NCBI GenBank assembly: GCA_030683605.1
Contig: JAUXPL010000026.1
Location: forward strand, 1-64,000
From: Candidatus Altimarinota bacterium
GTDB taxonomy: Bacteria; Patescibacteriota; Gracilibacteria; BD1-5; UBA6164
Direction of reading: 5' to 3'
DNA: 64,000 nt
The number at the start of each line of letters is the position of its first letter. Within the stretch, counting starts at the first letter, position 1. The notes beneath the pieces were generated by a model that was given only the letters and a program-made list of their open reading frames with translations, was not told where the DNA came from and searched no databases. Positions 19,065 to 29,703 of the stretch are shown one piece after another. The position numbers and the translations under genes were made by a program.

Positions 19065-20729
19065 ATGATTCTTAATTTTGTAAAATACTTTTACAGTCTA
19101 CTATTTAGTATTTTTATATTTTTATTAATTTCTAGTTATTTTTTTGAAAATATTAGTTTGAATAACAACTACATATATCTGTTTTCATTACTAGTTATTC
19201 CTGCTGCTGATATAATAATAGAAAAAGTAAAAATTAATATTAAACTATTAATATATATAGCAATACTATTGTTTGGATATACTTATATTTTTTCTATAAC
19301 AGGAAATGAAGATATAATAGAATCTTCACTTATATATTCATATATATTTTTGATAACTTGAGCTATTACTCAATATGTATGATTTATATTAGAAAGTAAG
19401 CATAAAAAAGTATCATTATTAAAACTATGAAAAAAATCAAAAAAATGACTAGATGATTATTTTTATATGCTATATATATTTATATGAATAATTTTTTTGA
19501 TATGATTCTCTATTGAAGTGATGAGATTTGTATTTACTGATTATAGTTTGTGGAAATTAGCTTGAGTATTTTTAGCTTTTACACTCATTCTTATAATTAC
19601 TAGAAAAATAAATATAAATATAAAAAAATCACTACATAATAATCTAAAAGATTTAAACTGAGAAAATTTTACCAAATTTAGAAAAAAAATAAATGATAAC
19701 AAATTATTCAAAGTATTATCAGGACTAGAAATACAAAATGATATAGTATTTTACTTAATATTTATATTTTTCACTATTTTATTTTCTATATGATATATTT
19801 ATAATATAGAAGAATTATTGATATTATCATATGTAATTATATTTTTATCATATATCACTTTCAAAATATATTGATTCAAAATAGAAACAATAATAGTGAA
19901 AAAAGATTTCAACAGTAATAATTACTTGTTAAATCTAATAGTATTTACAATAATATTTACATTATCTACAAATAAAATACTAGAATGATATACATTAAAT
20001 GATTATAAAAACTTTATTATATCTATATTTACTCTTATTTACATATACTTTTTTTCACTAATATTTTCAGATTTCAAACTTAATTCTATTACTCAAAAAC
20101 ATATAACATTACAAAAAATAAAATACTTAAAAATACCCAGATTTCATAAAAAAATATTGATAATATCTATATGACTATCAATTATAATCATGAGTATCAT
20201 TAATAAATATGAATTACTTATATCACCCCCAGATGATAAATACATAAGCCAAATAAATATAAGCGAAAATCTAGATGATAAAGACTTTGAAATATCAGAA
20301 GAAATAAATAATGATACAAAACAAGAAAATAATATAGAAATAACAAATGAAGATATTTCAGAAAATGAACAAAACAATAGTGAAGATAATTCTAATAATC
20401 AAGAATTAACAATAAATGATGAATATAGCACTGAACAAGAATCAATCGAAGAAACAAGTACTGGTAATATGGTTAAAATATGAGAATTATACAAATTTAA
20501 TAATTACTTATGAGTAGAAAATGAATCAGAAGATACACTGAAACTAGAAGAATTTATCAAAAAACTATGATACGCAGTGTGAGAAGTAGATGGTAAATTT
20601 GATATAAGAACTAAAATATGACTTAGAAATGTATTAATGTATGAATGTAATTGGCCAACTACTGCAATATGAGTACTATGAAAAAATGCGGCTGAATGTA
20701 TAGAATGATTGGAAGTGGAAAGAGAGTAA
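19065..20729 (+). CDS. Membrane protein with acidic linker and C-terminal peptidoglycan-binding-like domain
   Basis: 554 residues. About 9-10 TM segments lie in residues 1-385 with short charged loops. After the last TM (LIISIGLSIIIMSII) comes a strongly acidic, Asn/Glu-rich linker of about 65 residues (residues 400-465). The last 80 residues contain LKLEEFIKKLGYAVGEVDGKF and DIRTKIGLRNVL, matching the PG_binding_1 pattern of 'L...L..lGy..g..dG.fg..T..Av..fQ', with CNWPTTAIGVLG completing it. So the protein probably spans the membrane and contacts the wall. The membrane part is not recognised. It stands alone on the plus strand; a family D repeat separates it from the pilin-like gene. Confidence 0.8.
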
Positions 20730-20795
20730 GTAGTAAAGGCTATTCTGTATAAGGAATTGTGTACTATGGTTTTAATCCCTTTATATTGTGTACTC

Positions 20796-20952
20796 AGGTT
20801 CTACCCCTACCCCCCTGCTGGGTACTTCACCTGCTCTAAAGGATACACCTTCGGATAAAAGGGGCAGAAAATTTTTCTTCCATTTCCAAGGGGGCGCCCC
20901 GAAGGAAGTACTCTTGGGGTATCCCGAGCTACGAGGGGATTGCTTAGAACCT
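20796..20952. repeat. MITE-like G+C-rich repeat (family D)
   Basis: Terminal inverted AGGTTCTA and TTAGAACCT. Inside are CTAAAGGATACACCTTCGG, AAAAGGGG, and TATCCCGAGCTACGAGGGG. Related copies are at 40549-40687, 42301-42345, 49545-49605 and 58877-59058. Short ORFs inside it have no resemblance to proteins and are rejected. Confidence 0.8.
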
Positions 20953-20993
20953 GAGTCAGATAAAAAATAGAAATTATATATAATAATAAAAAA

Positions 20994-22286
20994 ATGCAAA
21001 ACAAAAAGGCATTCTCAATACTAGAAATAGTTGTAATAATATGAATTAGCTTGTTAATAATTAACATAGCCTTTTCTTATTATAAAATTCAATTAAAAAA
21101 TAGTAGAGATAGTCAAAGAATGACTAGCATAAATGGTTTAGGATTTGAATTAGAAGAATTATTAACAAAAGATTCAATTCTGCCTATACCAGATTGAGCA
21201 ATCAACATAACTGCTGATGAAGAAATAATAAACATACAATGATATATATCTGATAATATTTTTGATTTATCTAGTAGCAATTTTATTGATCCTTTAGATA
21301 ATAAATATTATACTTATGTAGTGAACAAAGATAGAGATAGATATCAATTAATGTCTCTACAAGAAAATAACTGGTATGAACAAGGCAGTATTTATTATCA
21401 AAAAAGATTAGCATTTACTTCATGAAATGATTTATGAATATTTTTGGATAAAGATAGCTATTTACCTGCTCAATATTATGTAAAAGAAGATATAGAAACA
21501 AATGAAAATATGGATGATTTCATAGTTTATATAAACAATTATACTTCTGCCATATGAACAGATATCAAAAAAGAAATGGCTTTTAGAATAAATCCTATAG
21601 CAAATTGTCTACATATTTTGAAAAATGGTGATGGTATTGATAATTGAATATATACTATTAGTCCAGATAAGTTAAATAATTTCAATGTTTACTGTGATAT
21701 GACTACTAACTGAGGTGGATGGACACTATTTTATGCTAATAACTGAATAAAAGATTCTCCCAATGCTGAAAGTTATGTAGAAATGAGACAAAATGTATAT
21801 GATTGAAAAGTATATGACCTAACAAATTATACCTGAGCTACACTATCATGATTAAAAGACTATAGATTATTTACTAGTAATGGAGCTAAAGAAGTATTAA
21901 TGAAGAACAATGCAACAACTGAAGATAAATGGTGAAAAATATTCTTTGATTCTAGTTCTACTCTAGATTGGGCATTATCAGATAAAGTATTATGAAGCTG
22001 AGTAGAAAAATGTATTGAACTTCCTGAATGAGCTACTTGGTGAATAATAGATGATAAATGAACAAATAATTATAGTAATCTAAGTCAAATGATGGCTCAC
22101 TGAGGAACAAACTGGTGAATATCACATGAACAATATGATTGTAACTGATATACAGAAACTAGTATATTACCTCATGTAGCATTTTATTGAGCAAATACTA
22201 GTACATCTGATTGAAGAGCTAGAAGTAATACTTTAGTTTGATGAACTTGGTGATGAGAGAATCAATATAGATATTACATAAGATAG
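20994..22286 (+). CDS. Pilin-like protein with C-terminal fibrinogen-like domain
   Basis: 430 residues. The N-terminus is type IV pilin-like: short basic leader MQNKKA, then FSILEIVVIIGISLLIINI with the conserved Phe and Glu at +1 and +5. A helical stalk and a domain with DPLDNKYYTYVVNKD follow, as in pseudopilins. From about residue 200 is a fibrinogen-related domain: NCLHILKNG, GIYTISP, NVYCDMTTNGGGWTLFYAN, later LDYRLF-like and a C-terminal SHEQYDCNGY and GGTWGGENQYRYYIR. Fibrinogen-like domains usually bind sugars or proteins; here it would sit at the filament tip or cell surface. Most Gly codons in the domain are TGA. An intrinsic terminator follows directly. Confident for both domains; ligand unknown. 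Confidence 0.88.
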
Positions 22287-22287
22287 A

Positions 22288-22317
22288 AAAAAACGATTTT
22301 TAAAAAAATCGTTTTTT
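22288..22317 (+). terminator. Terminator of the pilin-like gene
   Basis: AAAAACGATTTT and AAAATCGTTTTTTT, directly after the TAG. Confidence 0.9.
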
Positions 22318-22319
22318 TG

Positions 22320-22440
22320 CTGCAGACCACCTCTCAACTCTTAACCCACCCTAACCCTCCCTAATATTAGGGAGGAAATAGCTGCAGACCACCCCCTAGC
22401 CCCCTCCTTACTAAGGAGGGAGAATAGCTACAAAAAAGCA
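22320..22440. repeat. Family A repeat pair, inverted orientation
   Basis: CTGCAGACCACC then AACCCACCCTAACCCTCCC, TAATATTAGGGAGG, then a second unit with CCCCTAGCCCCCTCCTTA, CTAAGGAGGG and AATAGCTACAAAAAA. Orientation is opposite to the copies at 7-12 kb, which places the same end beside the 3' end of the next minus-strand gene. Confidence 0.8.
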
Positions 22441-22457
22441 GGGAGATTTGTTTTATG

Positions 22458-23687
22458 TTATGTTTTTTTTTGAATAAAATCAAATATACTAATAATTGTG
22501 TAATTTGGACTATTTTGTATTTCTACTTTTTTTTCATAGTATATCAATATATTATTCTCATTATTTTTATCAAATATTGATGTCTCTCTTTTTATATTAT
22601 CATTATTCAGTTCATAACAAACTTGGATATTTGTATCTATTTCTGGTACATAAAAATCTATTTCTCATATATTTTTTTTGAAATACACTTTATCGTATTT
22701 TTTCACTAGTTCCAGTAATACAATATTTTCAAATGATTGTCATATATTTTCTTTATGTCACAATATTTTATTAAATCATATATTATATAAAAAAGGTTTT
22801 TTAGCAGCTTTAGGATTATAATAATTATCTATTTCATATATATAAAAAATATTTTTTATATATTCATAATATTCATATAATGTTGTTTTTCATATTTTTA
22901 TATTTAATGATTTTAATTCATTGTAAATTTTACTTATATTTAATGTTTTCGTATATGAATTAGTAATATTTTTTAACAAATATTTAAGTGAATATTCATT
23001 TTCTATACTATATCTCTCTATTAAGTCTTTGTATATAAGTACATCTAAATATGTCTTTAAATTATCAATTTTAAACAAATTATTAGTAGATAATAATATT
23101 TCCGGAAATGTTCAAAATTCTAATATTTCATTAAATAGACTTTTTATATTTGCCATTTCTATTGTAGAATAATATTTTTTTTGCTCTATATTTCTAAATC
23201 TCATTGCTTCAATAAAAGTAAGTGGAAATACTTTGTATTCAAAAACCCTTCATCTAAAATGAGTACTGAGCTCAGAAGATAATAATTTTGAATTACTTCA
23301 GCTCAAAAAAATCTTATATCATAAATTATATATAGATAATACAAATTCCTTAAAATTTAAAATATCTTGTATTTCATCAAAAATAAAAAATGGTTCTAAA
23401 TCAGTATAAATCTCTTTGAAATCAGATAATAATATTTTATAATCAATTACTTCTCATGAATTCAATGAAAAATCTATAAAAACTACTTGTTCTATTTTTA
23501 TTTTTTCCAATTGAATTAACTCTTTAATGAAATCAATCATCAAAAAAGTTTTTCAAACTCTTCTAGGTCCTATGAAACTAACAATTTTATTTAATGTTAA
23601 TAAATCCTCGAAAAAAACATAATCTCTTTTTATTGTTTTTATATTAGATATTAGTTTTTGATTATCTAGTATTAATTGCTTAAACAT
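22458..23687 (-). CDS. AAA ATPase with DUF4143-like C-terminal domain, paralogue 3
   Basis: 409 residues. Walker A FIGPRRVGKTFLMIDFI at about residue 40, Walker B FFIFDEIQDILNF near residue 100, sensor IFLSGSNSKLLS, then STHFRGRVFEYKVFPL. C-terminal half: DNLKTYLDVLIYKDLIERYS, GQSFENIVLLELVKKYDKV, and EIDFYVPEIDTNIQVCYEL. It matches paralogue 2 (9831-11072) closely along its length, with many shared phrases such as KTYLDV.IYKDL. Function is unknown as for the others. Flanked by a family A repeat at its 3' end. Confidence 0.85.
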
Positions 23688-23766
23688 ACTTGTATGTAGA
23701 TAAATAATAATTAAATATGTACTTATATATAAGTATATATTAATATTTTAAATATGCAAATATTAA

Positions 23767-24581
23767 TTATGTATTTTTTTTACTATTTCTTCTCAAATAT
23801 CATAAATAAAATATACATAATAATATAGTGATAAATGATATTAGTAATCATATTTGGAAGTATTTTTGTGGTTTGAAATATAGTTTTAGTTCCAATTCTA
23901 TACTTCAATCATCATTTAATAAAAAATATTTGAAATCTTTTTTTCAGTTTGATAATATTTTAGGATATCAATCTGACTTGAGTTGGTTTGAATAATTTTG
24001 CTTTATTTGAGTATATACTGCTTGTTTAGTTATAAGCCATGAATTAGTATAACTATCTGTTTTATTATGATTAAAATCTATTTTATTATTATTCTTATCA
24101 TAGATTTCCCAGTATTTATTATATGTATCATTAAATACTATTTCTCAAGTTCCAGATATATTTACATTTATATCATATCTAGATTTAGATATTTGTTTAT
24201 CTATTAATTTAATAGATCAGTTTGTATTATAAAATATTGCCTTTTTCAAATATCTAATAAAGAAATTCTATTATCATCATATATAGAATTATAATATTTT
24301 GACATTTCCTTTATTAAGTCTTGAGTATTTTTTTCATAACTTGTTCCTGATATCACATATTTATAATCTTTTAATATTACTACTTTGTTTATTCATTTTC
24401 TCTTTATTGTATACATTACGTTGTCTCAATTCGATGGTAGTACTATAAATCTGTCTGATTTATCTATATCTATTTTTTTCTGATGATTTATATAATTGCT
24501 GTCTATAAAATTGGTAGAATATCTATTTTTGAATGAAATTGAAAATATATACATATCAAATATTACCCATAAAAATAACAT
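23767..24581 (-). pseudogene. Fragment of a large membrane glycosyltransferase-like protein, frameshifted
   Basis: The 5' part reads from an ATG at 24581 (WVIFDMYIFSISFKNRYSTN) to SLLDIGKR near 24270 and then stops. The continuation, in another frame, reads KKAIFYNTNGSIKLIDK and on to a TAA at 23767. Adding one A to the A5 run near the junction joins the two parts as LLDIGKKAIFYN. The second part has GEIVFNDTYNKYWEIYD and TNSWLITKQ, a pattern seen in the C-terminal extracytoplasmic domain of large membrane glycosyltransferases ('.lvFsesy...W.l.'), followed by a single TM and a basic tail. Total 815 bases, one short of a multiple of three. It is either a decayed 3' remnant or a sequencing error in a small gene. 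Confidence 0.6.
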
Positions 24582-24601
24582 ATATTATAATATACAAAAA
24601 A

Positions 24602-24705
24602 AATCCATTTTGAATAAAAATGGATTCGCAAGACCTAACATGGGCAATGCACTTCATCTTTGATAAAATAAAGGTAAATTAAAAAGAACGATAAATCGTT
24701 CTTTT
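24602..24705 (-). terminator. Two successive hairpins after the VirB4-like ATPase gene
   Basis: First AAAAAGAACGAT / ATCGTTCTTTTT at 24681-24705, overlapping the gene's stop codon. Then AATCCATTTT / AAAATGGATT at 24602-24626, followed on the minus strand by eight T. Confidence 0.75.
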
Positions 24706-26960
24706 TATATTATCGGTTCTGCAAAATCACTTACTTTTTGAATTACATCTTTGTGTTCTGCAAATACTTCTTTTTTGGCTTCTTCCATACTTCTAGAGTA
24801 TTTTTGTCTAGAACTATCATAAAGTCTATTAATATAATCATGTGGAGTATTTGAATCTGCTACATATATACTTTTTAGTGAAAATGGGTCTTTTACTTGT
24901 CATTTTACTAGTAATTTACAATAGAATTCTCTTTGATTCAAGTTTGCTAAATCATAAGCTCACAAAAATGGGTCGAAATGTTTTTGCATATACAAAGCAT
25001 CTTCAGACGATATTCTGAAACTCACAAGTGTACCTACATTACCAAATAGTGCATCAGATATATTATCTGGAATTTGTTTTATAAATTGGTGAGCAACTGC
25101 TAAACTTAGTCAATATTTTCTTGCTTCTGATAATATTTCGTTGAATGTTTCTGTAGCGAAGTTTTGAAACTCATCTACATATAAAAAGAAAGGTGTTCTA
25201 GCTTCTTTTGTAGTTCATTGTCTTCACATTGCTGCTTGGAAAATCTTGGTTACAAACATAGCTCATAGAAATCACATTATTTCTTCTTGTAGTTTTCATT
25301 TAGGAAGTTTTACTAGAAGTATTTTTGATTCATCCATCATTTCTCTGAAATCTAGTTTGTTTTCATGACTTGCAAATATATTTTTTAATATATCTATACT
25401 TAATATTTGTCATACTTTGTTAAGTATAGGCATTATAGCTTCAGTATTGAATTGTTGACTCCATCCTGCAAATTCATTTGTCCAGAAATTTCTAACTACA
25501 TCATCGTTTATAGCATCTATCATATCATATCTGAAATCCTTGTCTGTTAAGGCTCTGATAATATCAAAAAGTGTAGAATTTGGTTTATCTAGCAATGCTA
25601 AAAAAATCATTCTCAGTACATGTTCTAACTTCGGATTCCAGTTACTTCAGAAAAATTTCTTAAAAATATCTATAAATCATTTCGCTAGTACTTGTTTTGA
25701 TTCATTTGATTTAATATCTAGTGGATTGAAACAAAATGGGAATTTTTCATCTGTTGGGTCAAAAATAATAATATCATTTATTCTATTTTCAGGAATATGA
25801 GCCATTATATCCTCTATCAAATCACCATGAGGATCTATTACTCAGATTCATTTTCATTGTTTCAAATCATCTATCATCAAACTAGTCAAAAATCTAGATT
25901 TACCTGTACCTGTTTTACCAACTACATACAGATGTCTCAGTCTATCTTCATCATGAATTCATACTGGGATTTTTGTAGATCTATAATCACTAGTACCTAC
26001 AATATTTACATCTCGAGGATAATTAATAGCTACTCTTTCACCATTTTGCAATACTTTGTAATCAAAAATAGGAGCTCATATAGGTAATGCAAGTTTTTTT
26101 GAAGTTACTTTAAGTAATGATGTTTCATTTTTTGGTTTATTTGGAAAATGAAATACACTAGATAATTCTTCAGAAGAATACATATATTTAGTGAAATTTA
26201 CACCTGATATTTTACCATTTTTTACTGAATCTATATTTTCATGAATTTTTAGACTGAATTCATTTAATGGATAATTTTTAAATACTGTAAAATTATTAAA
26301 AAATGCTTTCAATTTTCAAATTGCCAATTGTTTATTTTCTCATTGAACTACTATAAATATCTTAGTTTCAAATAAATCTTGTTCTAATTTGTGTTTGAAA
26401 TATTTATCTCATAAATTTTTCCATCATTTTGATATTTTATTATTGAATAAATATTTAAAAAAATTAAATGATAATTTAATTTTGAACCATCTATATGATA
26501 ATTTTGATTTAATAAAAAATTTAAAACTTTCTCATACTATTGGCTTCATTTCTATAAAAACTCATATCTTATCTTTAATTATTCAAAAATTTTCAAAACT
26601 TCTAAATATATTGAATATGAATTCAGTCTGATCAGTTGTAGAATATTTAAATGGATAAAACCAGCTATTTTCTAAGATTAATTCTCAAATAATTGTATTA
26701 TTCAAATTATAGTTCCATACTCATTTGTCATCAGGAATAATTTGAAATTCATTAAAATAACTATAGAATTGTGATTCAAAAGCTGAATAAGTTGCATCAT
26801 CTGAAGTAAGACTATAAAAAATCTCTCAACCAGAGTAATTAACACCTAGAGTTACTTCTCTATTTTCTAGTGTTTTACCTATGTCTTGAAAGAATTCTTT
26901 TACATACTGTTTACCATTTGCATAAGAATGGTAAACCTTGATTAAATAAGTGCTTTTCAT
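24705..26960 (-). CDS. VirB4/TraC-like conjugative-type ATPase (DUF87), paralogue 1
   Basis: 751 residues. N-terminal 330 residues form a cytoplasmic domain with KSTYLIKVYHSYANGKQYV and SLTSDDATYSAFESQFYSY. The ATPase core has VGKTGTGKSRFLTSLMI (Walker A), GIGVIDPHGDLIEDIMAHI (with IIIFDPTDEKFPFCFNPLD after it), PFFLYVDEFQNFATETFNEI (Walker B with the VDEFQNF motif of this clade) and LAVAHQFIKQIPDNI (sensor). This is the DUF87/TrwB-like family common in CPR genomes, where it is thought to drive DNA or type IV pilus-like transfer. It has a TATAAT promoter divergent from the coiled-coil gene. A close paralogue is at 32549-34783. Confidence 0.9.
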
Positions 26961-26994
26961 CGATTTAATACTCTAAATTAATATATATATTTTT

Positions 26995-27056
26995 ATTATA
27001 TGTTTTTTTTTATTAATTACAAATTTAATTGACATTTTATTTTTTTAATGTAATAT
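26995..27056. promoter_or_regulatory. Divergent promoters for the VirB4-like and glycine-free genes
   Basis: Minus strand: TTGTAA at 27022-27017 and TATAAT at 27000-26995, spacer 16. Plus strand: TTGACA 27029-27034 and TAATAT 27051-27056, spacer 16, with a GGAG Shine-Dalgarno at 27092-27095 before the ATG at 27101. Confidence 0.6.
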
Positions 27057-27100
27057 ATAAGTATCAAAACAAAAATCAAAATTAAATAATTGGAGTTTTT

Positions 27101-27715
27101 ATGTATAATAAATTAGAAGTAATTATAACAATTCTTGAATCACAAATAGAAAAGCTGAAACAAGAATTAGAAAAACTACAACAAGAATTGATGAAAAACA
27201 AAAGAAAAAGTATTGATAATCAAGAAGCTATATTAAATAAATTGGTTCCTGATAAAAAAATAAGCACTGTTAAGGTGCTAAAAATATTTTTTCCTAAGTT
27301 GCTTGTAGAAACTAAAAAAAAATTATGGTTTATTAATGTAGCTAATATAACTTTGGAAAAACTTAGAAATGACCTAAGAATATTAGTTAATGAGAATATC
27401 TATTATAATAATTATATGCATTTTGAATTAAAAGAATGGCATAATTTTGATAATAAGATAAAACAATTAGAGGAATTGATAAATAATAACAAGCAAGAAA
27501 CTAAAATAGTTGAAAATAGTCTAATATCAGCTAAAAAGTTACTAGAAATAGAAAAAAACAAAATAAACAAATATAAAACAGTTAAAATAAAGGAGAGACT
27601 TAATGATTTAATAGAACCAAATAATAATCCTATAGATGTATTTCCATTATGGAATGATTTATTCAAGAATACTCAATTATCAAGAGAAATCTTAGAAATT
27701 GAACACGTAATGTAA
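27101..27715 (+). CDS. Glycine-free coiled-coil protein
   Basis: 204 residues containing no glycine at all, and therefore no TGA and no GGN codon. Residues 10-45 and 115-170 are predicted coiled coil by eye (IEKLKQELEKLQQELMKN, and KQLEELINNNKQETKIVEN). The middle has a short globular segment with LWFINVANI. Unlike most genes here it has a clear GGAG Shine-Dalgarno and a TTGACA -35. No family is recognised. It ends NTQLSREILEIEHVM. A shared bidirectional hairpin follows. It may be phage-derived or imported, which is inference from codon and signal differences. Confidence 0.75.
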   Translation: MYNKLEVIITILESQIEKLKQELEKLQQELMKNKRKSIDNQEAILNKLVPDKKISTVKVLKIFFPKLLVETKKKLWFINVANITLEKLRNDLRILVNENIYYNNYMHFELKEWHNFDNKIKQLEELINNNKQETKIVENSLISAKKLLEIEKNKINKYKTVKIKERLNDLIEPNNNPIDVFPLWNDLFKNTQLSREILEIEHVM

Positions 27716-27730
27716 TAATTATCAAAACAA

Positions 27731-27761
27731 AAAAACCTATTTACAATAAATAGGTTTTTTT
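27731..27761. terminator. Bidirectional terminator between convergent genes
   Basis: AAAAACCTATTTA and TAAATAGGTTTTT, with A and T runs on the two sides, ending the coiled-coil gene and the cysteine-rich gene 27796-29703. Confidence 0.85.
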
Positions 27762-27795
27762 ATTATAATATTATAAAAAAAGGAAGTAAAAAGCA

Positions 27796-29703
27796 CTAAT
27801 ATATTTCATTATCATAACACCTCTCACAATACACTTTTTCTAGTCTATCTGGACTATATGTAGTTTGAATATCTACTCCACATTTATCACACTTTCTATC
27901 AAAAAGTTTTCTAGGATTTCTTAAACTCATTCTATCCATATGTCTTTGGTCTGGATGTCTTCTTGGTATTGGGAGATTATGCTTTCTATAAAAATCTAGT
28001 TCTTGCTTGATTATTCTAAATGGCTTCTTTGTAACTTCGCATTCTATTGCCCAATTCAATATATCATCTGGTATTTCTGTTATATTTTCTGGTAACATAT
28101 TTGCTTTTATTACCTTTTCTACTTTTGGAAATGGTGATTCATATGTTGACCAGTTGAATGTCTTTCTCATTTCATATTCTAAAAGCCCTCACTCAGTCTC
28201 TCCCAAAGGGAGAGAAGAAGATACAGACAATTGGTCTATTCCCTCTCCCTTTGGGAGAGAGCTAGGGTGAGGGCTATTCTGAATATTATTAGGAGCATTT
28301 ATCGGAAAATACTCCATAGCAACTGTTTCATTATAGCCAAATGGTGATATAGAACTAGGGAAAAATTCTCACCATTCAGACTCCCCCTCAATCCCCCTCA
28401 TTTGAGGGGGAAGTGGCTTCATCATATGTTCTATGATTTTTGGAACTAGTTGCTCATATTCTTCTTTTGTGTATTGTTTGTTTAGGATGCAATATTGTTT
28501 TCATTCTAGATTTACACATAGAAAACAATTTTTACTCTTTTTAACTTCTATACAATAAATAAGATTTTCTCATTTTCATACTATACTAGAAAACAATATA
28601 TTGTTTGAATATCTTCATACTGATACTGATTCATACATTCTATTTGATTCTTCTCAATACGATGAAATATCAAATAAATCGCTAGAATAATTTATATTTG
28701 TACAATATTTACTATCACTACATTCTAGTACATCATATGAATTGTTACAATTTTTTGAATTTATAATATTGTCTCATAAGCAATTTTCTGATCATACTAT
28801 ATTTAATGCTTTGACTATTCTATTTTTTAATAATTCTTTAAATTGTTCTCTGAAATTAATAATAAATGAGTGATTTCAAAGTTTGTTCAAATATTCTTCA
28901 TACTCTCATTTAGATACCGGTTTATTGAATATATGATATGATATATTATTCAAATTACTACATCAAATACAATAACTACAATTGTAACAATTATCTAAAA
29001 AATAACTAAATTTACATCCAAATGATTTATTAGTATAAAAACAATTATACATATCATAACTATCTGTGCATTCATATACATATTGTGAATTTCATACGAA
29101 ATTACAATCTACTGCATATTTAGAATTTTTTATACCAAAACAAAAAAGTGAGTTTTCTATAGTATTTGCTTCAAATACGAAATATGAATCTTTTATCTCA
29201 GAAGTATGACTTGTATAGACAGCATTATTAGTAACATTTGATGATGATCAGATCAAATTTTGAAAAACTGTTTTTTTCACTAGTTCTCAAAACTGACTAA
29301 ACATACTTCTAGTAAAATCTGGATTAATTCATTGTTCTAATTGATTCCAATCTTCACTTGACCAGCATTCATTACAATAATTTGTGATTCAACTTTCTAT
29401 ATGAAATCTAGATATAATATCTTTGTTACATTTAAGACATACATTTTTATACAAATTTCTTTGGTTCAAAAAACTAAGTCTTCTTTGATGTCTGCATACT
29501 GGACAGAGAGTTGGAGATGGTATTAGATATTTAACTTTTCAGTTTCATAAATGTTTTATTCCCTCTCCCTTTGGGAGAGGGCTAGGGTGAGGGCTGAAAA
29601 CTGTACTTACTTTTTCATAAAATGCTAAGTCCTTATCAGTGATATCAAAAGAAATATCACAATATTTACAGTTTTTTGTTTCTATTGTTTTATCTGAAAT
29701 CAT
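27796..29703 (-). CDS. Cysteine-rich repeat protein with zinc ribbons, paralogue 1
   Basis: 635 residues. N-terminal zinc ribbon NCKYCDISFDIT plus LCPVCRHQRRLSF, and a further VCLKCNKDIISRF with NYCNECW. The middle is built of short irregular repeats rich in Ser, Asn, Tyr and Cys, with two copies of a CxxCxxCxx[NG]L motif followed by K.YCI.NKQYTKEEYE (or FNKPVSKGEYEEY). The C-terminus has a second ribbon CDKCGVDIQTTYS and YCERCYD. I know this family from many CPR genomes where it is often left as hypothetical; function unknown. Three palindromic repeats lie in frame within it (29560-29595, 28380-28412, 28184-28275). A beta-helix-like middle is inferred. Three paralogues are at 35528-40470. 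Confidence 0.8.
28184..28275. repeat. Family C palindrome inside the cysteine-rich gene
   Basis: AGCCCTCACTCAGTCTCTCC, CAAAGGGAGAGA, then the inverse CCCTCTCCCTTTGGGAGAGA, GCTAGGGTGAGGGCT. Within the gene it encodes SPHPSSLPKGEGID and SSSLPLGETEGGL. The frame is open throughout because the copy contains no TAA or TAG in this phase. Confidence 0.8.
28380..28412. repeat. Short palindrome inside the cysteine-rich gene
   Basis: ACTCCCCCTCAATCCCCCTC, ATTTGAGGGGGAA. It encodes PLPPQMRGIEGES in the gene, directly before SEWGEFFP, a region conserved in the paralogues. Confidence 0.75.
29560..29595. repeat. Family C half-palindrome inside the cysteine-rich gene
   Basis: TCCCTCTCCCTTTGGGAGAG, GGCTAGGGTGAGGGCT. 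It encodes SPHPSPLPKGEGI between EKVSTVF and KHLGN, near residue 37. The same peptide phase as at 28240-28275. Confidence 0.75.

Noticed and set aside
20788-20999. Short ORFs on both strands in the G+C-rich stretch before the pilin-like gene
   Set aside because: They lie wholly in a family D repeat, have no protein-like composition or domain, and overlap each other on both strands.
24602-24700. Possible tRNA or structured RNA beside the VirB4-like gene end
   Set aside because: No cloverleaf or TPsiC-type arm; the two hairpins are adequate as terminators.
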